DNA from: Verrucomicrobiota bacterium
Lineage (GTDB): Bacteria; Verrucomicrobiota; Verrucomicrobiia; Chthoniobacterales; UBA10450
Direction of reading: 5' to 3'
Assembly: GCA_003219115.1 (NCBI GenBank)
Contig: QHPN01000231.1
Location: forward strand, 15,225 to 20,266
Length of the DNA: 5,042 nucleotides
This document shows positions 4,508 through 5,042 of the stretch, one piece after another; positions within the stretch are counted from its first letter, which is position 1, and each line of letters starts with the position of its first letter. The position numbers were made by a program, and so were the translations under genes. The notes under the pieces are model-generated. The model made no database searches. It had not been told where the DNA came from and saw nothing but the letters and a program-made list of their open reading frames with translations.

Positions 4508-5042
4508 CTAATTACTTTCGTCTTCGTCTGCCGGCTCCGCGCGGCGAACTTCCGGCTCGCTGGGTTGAGGACTCGGTCGAACAACGGGAATGGCACGACG
4601 AATTTCCACCGGCGTGCCCGTCGGCTTCATCGCCTTTGTTGTTGTTTCCGTCGGGACCGGTGATGGGCTTGGTTCATTCGTCTCTCCTTCGCCCGGTTCT
4701 ACCGGTACCGCTTTCAACACCGGTTTTGTCGGATCGGGCATCTCCTCGGACGTCGCTTCCGTTTCGACTTCGGGCGAGGGCGAAGGCGTGGGTTTCGGGT
4801 TCACCATCGCATGCACTGAGTTGTATGGATCGCGTGCCGCCAGCAGGGTCGGTTCTTTTGGCGTAATTGGTTTCACTGCGCCGGTGTCCACCGCCAGGGC
4901 CGCTCGCGGAAATTCCGACACCGGCAAGTCGCGTGTCAGTGAAGCATGCATTTCTCCATGAATGTTGCATGTCTCCGTTGGTTTTTGCGCGGATGTTGCA
5001 AGCTCGAGATAAGTCGTTTTCTCGTCCGTCTCGCCGTCGGTC
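4508..5042 (-). CDS. C-terminal part of an extracytoplasmic protein, possibly a class A penicillin-binding protein
   Basis: The minus-strand frame ending at TAG 4508 stays open to the right edge, giving 177 residues of a protein whose N-terminus lies outside the window. An internal ATG at 4951 should not be taken as the start, because the upstream residues (TYLELATSAQKPTETCNIHG) look like genuine protein. That segment resembles the PTE-x-C-x-x-H-G stretch often found near the end of class A penicillin-binding proteins. From about DPYNSVHAMVNPKPTPSPSP onward the chain is low-complexity, rich in Pro, Glu, Thr and Ser, and ends VRRAEPADEDESN. Such tails are common on periplasmic or surface proteins and are probably disordered. 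That this is a real coding frame is well supported by the stop placement and non-random composition; the penicillin-binding identity is a tentative inference, and another secreted protein is quite possible. Confidence 0.6.
   Translation of the reverse strand, partial: TDGETDEKTTYLELATSAQKPTETCNIHGEMHASLTRDLPVSEFPRAALAVDTGAVKPITPKEPTLLAARDPYNSVHAMVNPKPTPSPSPEVETEATSEEMPDPTKPVLKAVPVEPGEGETNEPSPSPVPTETTTKAMKPTGTPVEIRRAIPVVRPSPQPSEPEVRRAEPADEDESN

Noticed and set aside
4590..4961. Plus-strand Gly/Ser/Val-rich 123-aa open frame
   Set aside because: It is antisense to the low-complexity Pro/Thr/Glu tail; the composition is a by-product of that codon pattern.

Overview
The window looks like chromosomal DNA of a Gram-negative bacterium, most likely in the Verrucomicrobia (Spartobacteria/Chthoniobacterales-like). 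This placement is inferred from three things. The elongation factor P belongs to a group carrying an RTPGNLRAF tip loop. A Kdo-pathway arabinose-5-phosphate isomerase implies a lipopolysaccharide-type outer membrane. Shine-Dalgarno sequences are mostly weak or absent, and the intergenic spacers carry GC-rich palindromic elements. I see no rRNA, tRNA, CRISPR array, transposase or phage gene.

Layout, left to right. Minus strand 464 to the left edge: elongation factor P (efp), missing only its last ~30 residues. A 166-bp spacer (465-630) holds two separate inverted repeats and a possible efp promoter. Minus strand 1602-631: a complete SIS-CBS-CBS arabinose-5-phosphate isomerase (KdsD/KpsF family) with all four known catalytic residues. 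The gap 1603-1663 is a compact divergent promoter region. Plus strand 1664-1990: a small secreted, proline/glycine-rich protein of unknown function. Its stop overlaps the TTG start of a GT4 glycosyltransferase (1987-3147), so the two form a coupled pair. A 74-bp convergent spacer carries an imperfect palindrome. Minus strand 4244-3222: a second, more divergent GT-B-like putative glycosyltransferase. Upstream of it, 4245-4507 is non-coding and holds a striking 124-bp nested palindrome. Minus strand from the right edge to 4508: the C-terminal end of an extracytoplasmic protein with a long Pro/Glu/Thr/Ser-rich tail, possibly a class A penicillin-binding protein.

Functionally, much of the window relates to the cell envelope: Kdo precursor synthesis, two glycosyltransferases, a secreted small protein and a probable periplasmic protein. 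Elongation factor P is a translation housekeeping gene. The genes do not form one operon, and I do not see a complete new multi-gene system. The most unusual items are the asparagine in place of the modified lysine/arginine at the EF-P loop tip, the nested four-way-junction-like palindrome at 4274-4397, and the secreted-peptide/glycosyltransferase pair joined by a TTGA overlap.
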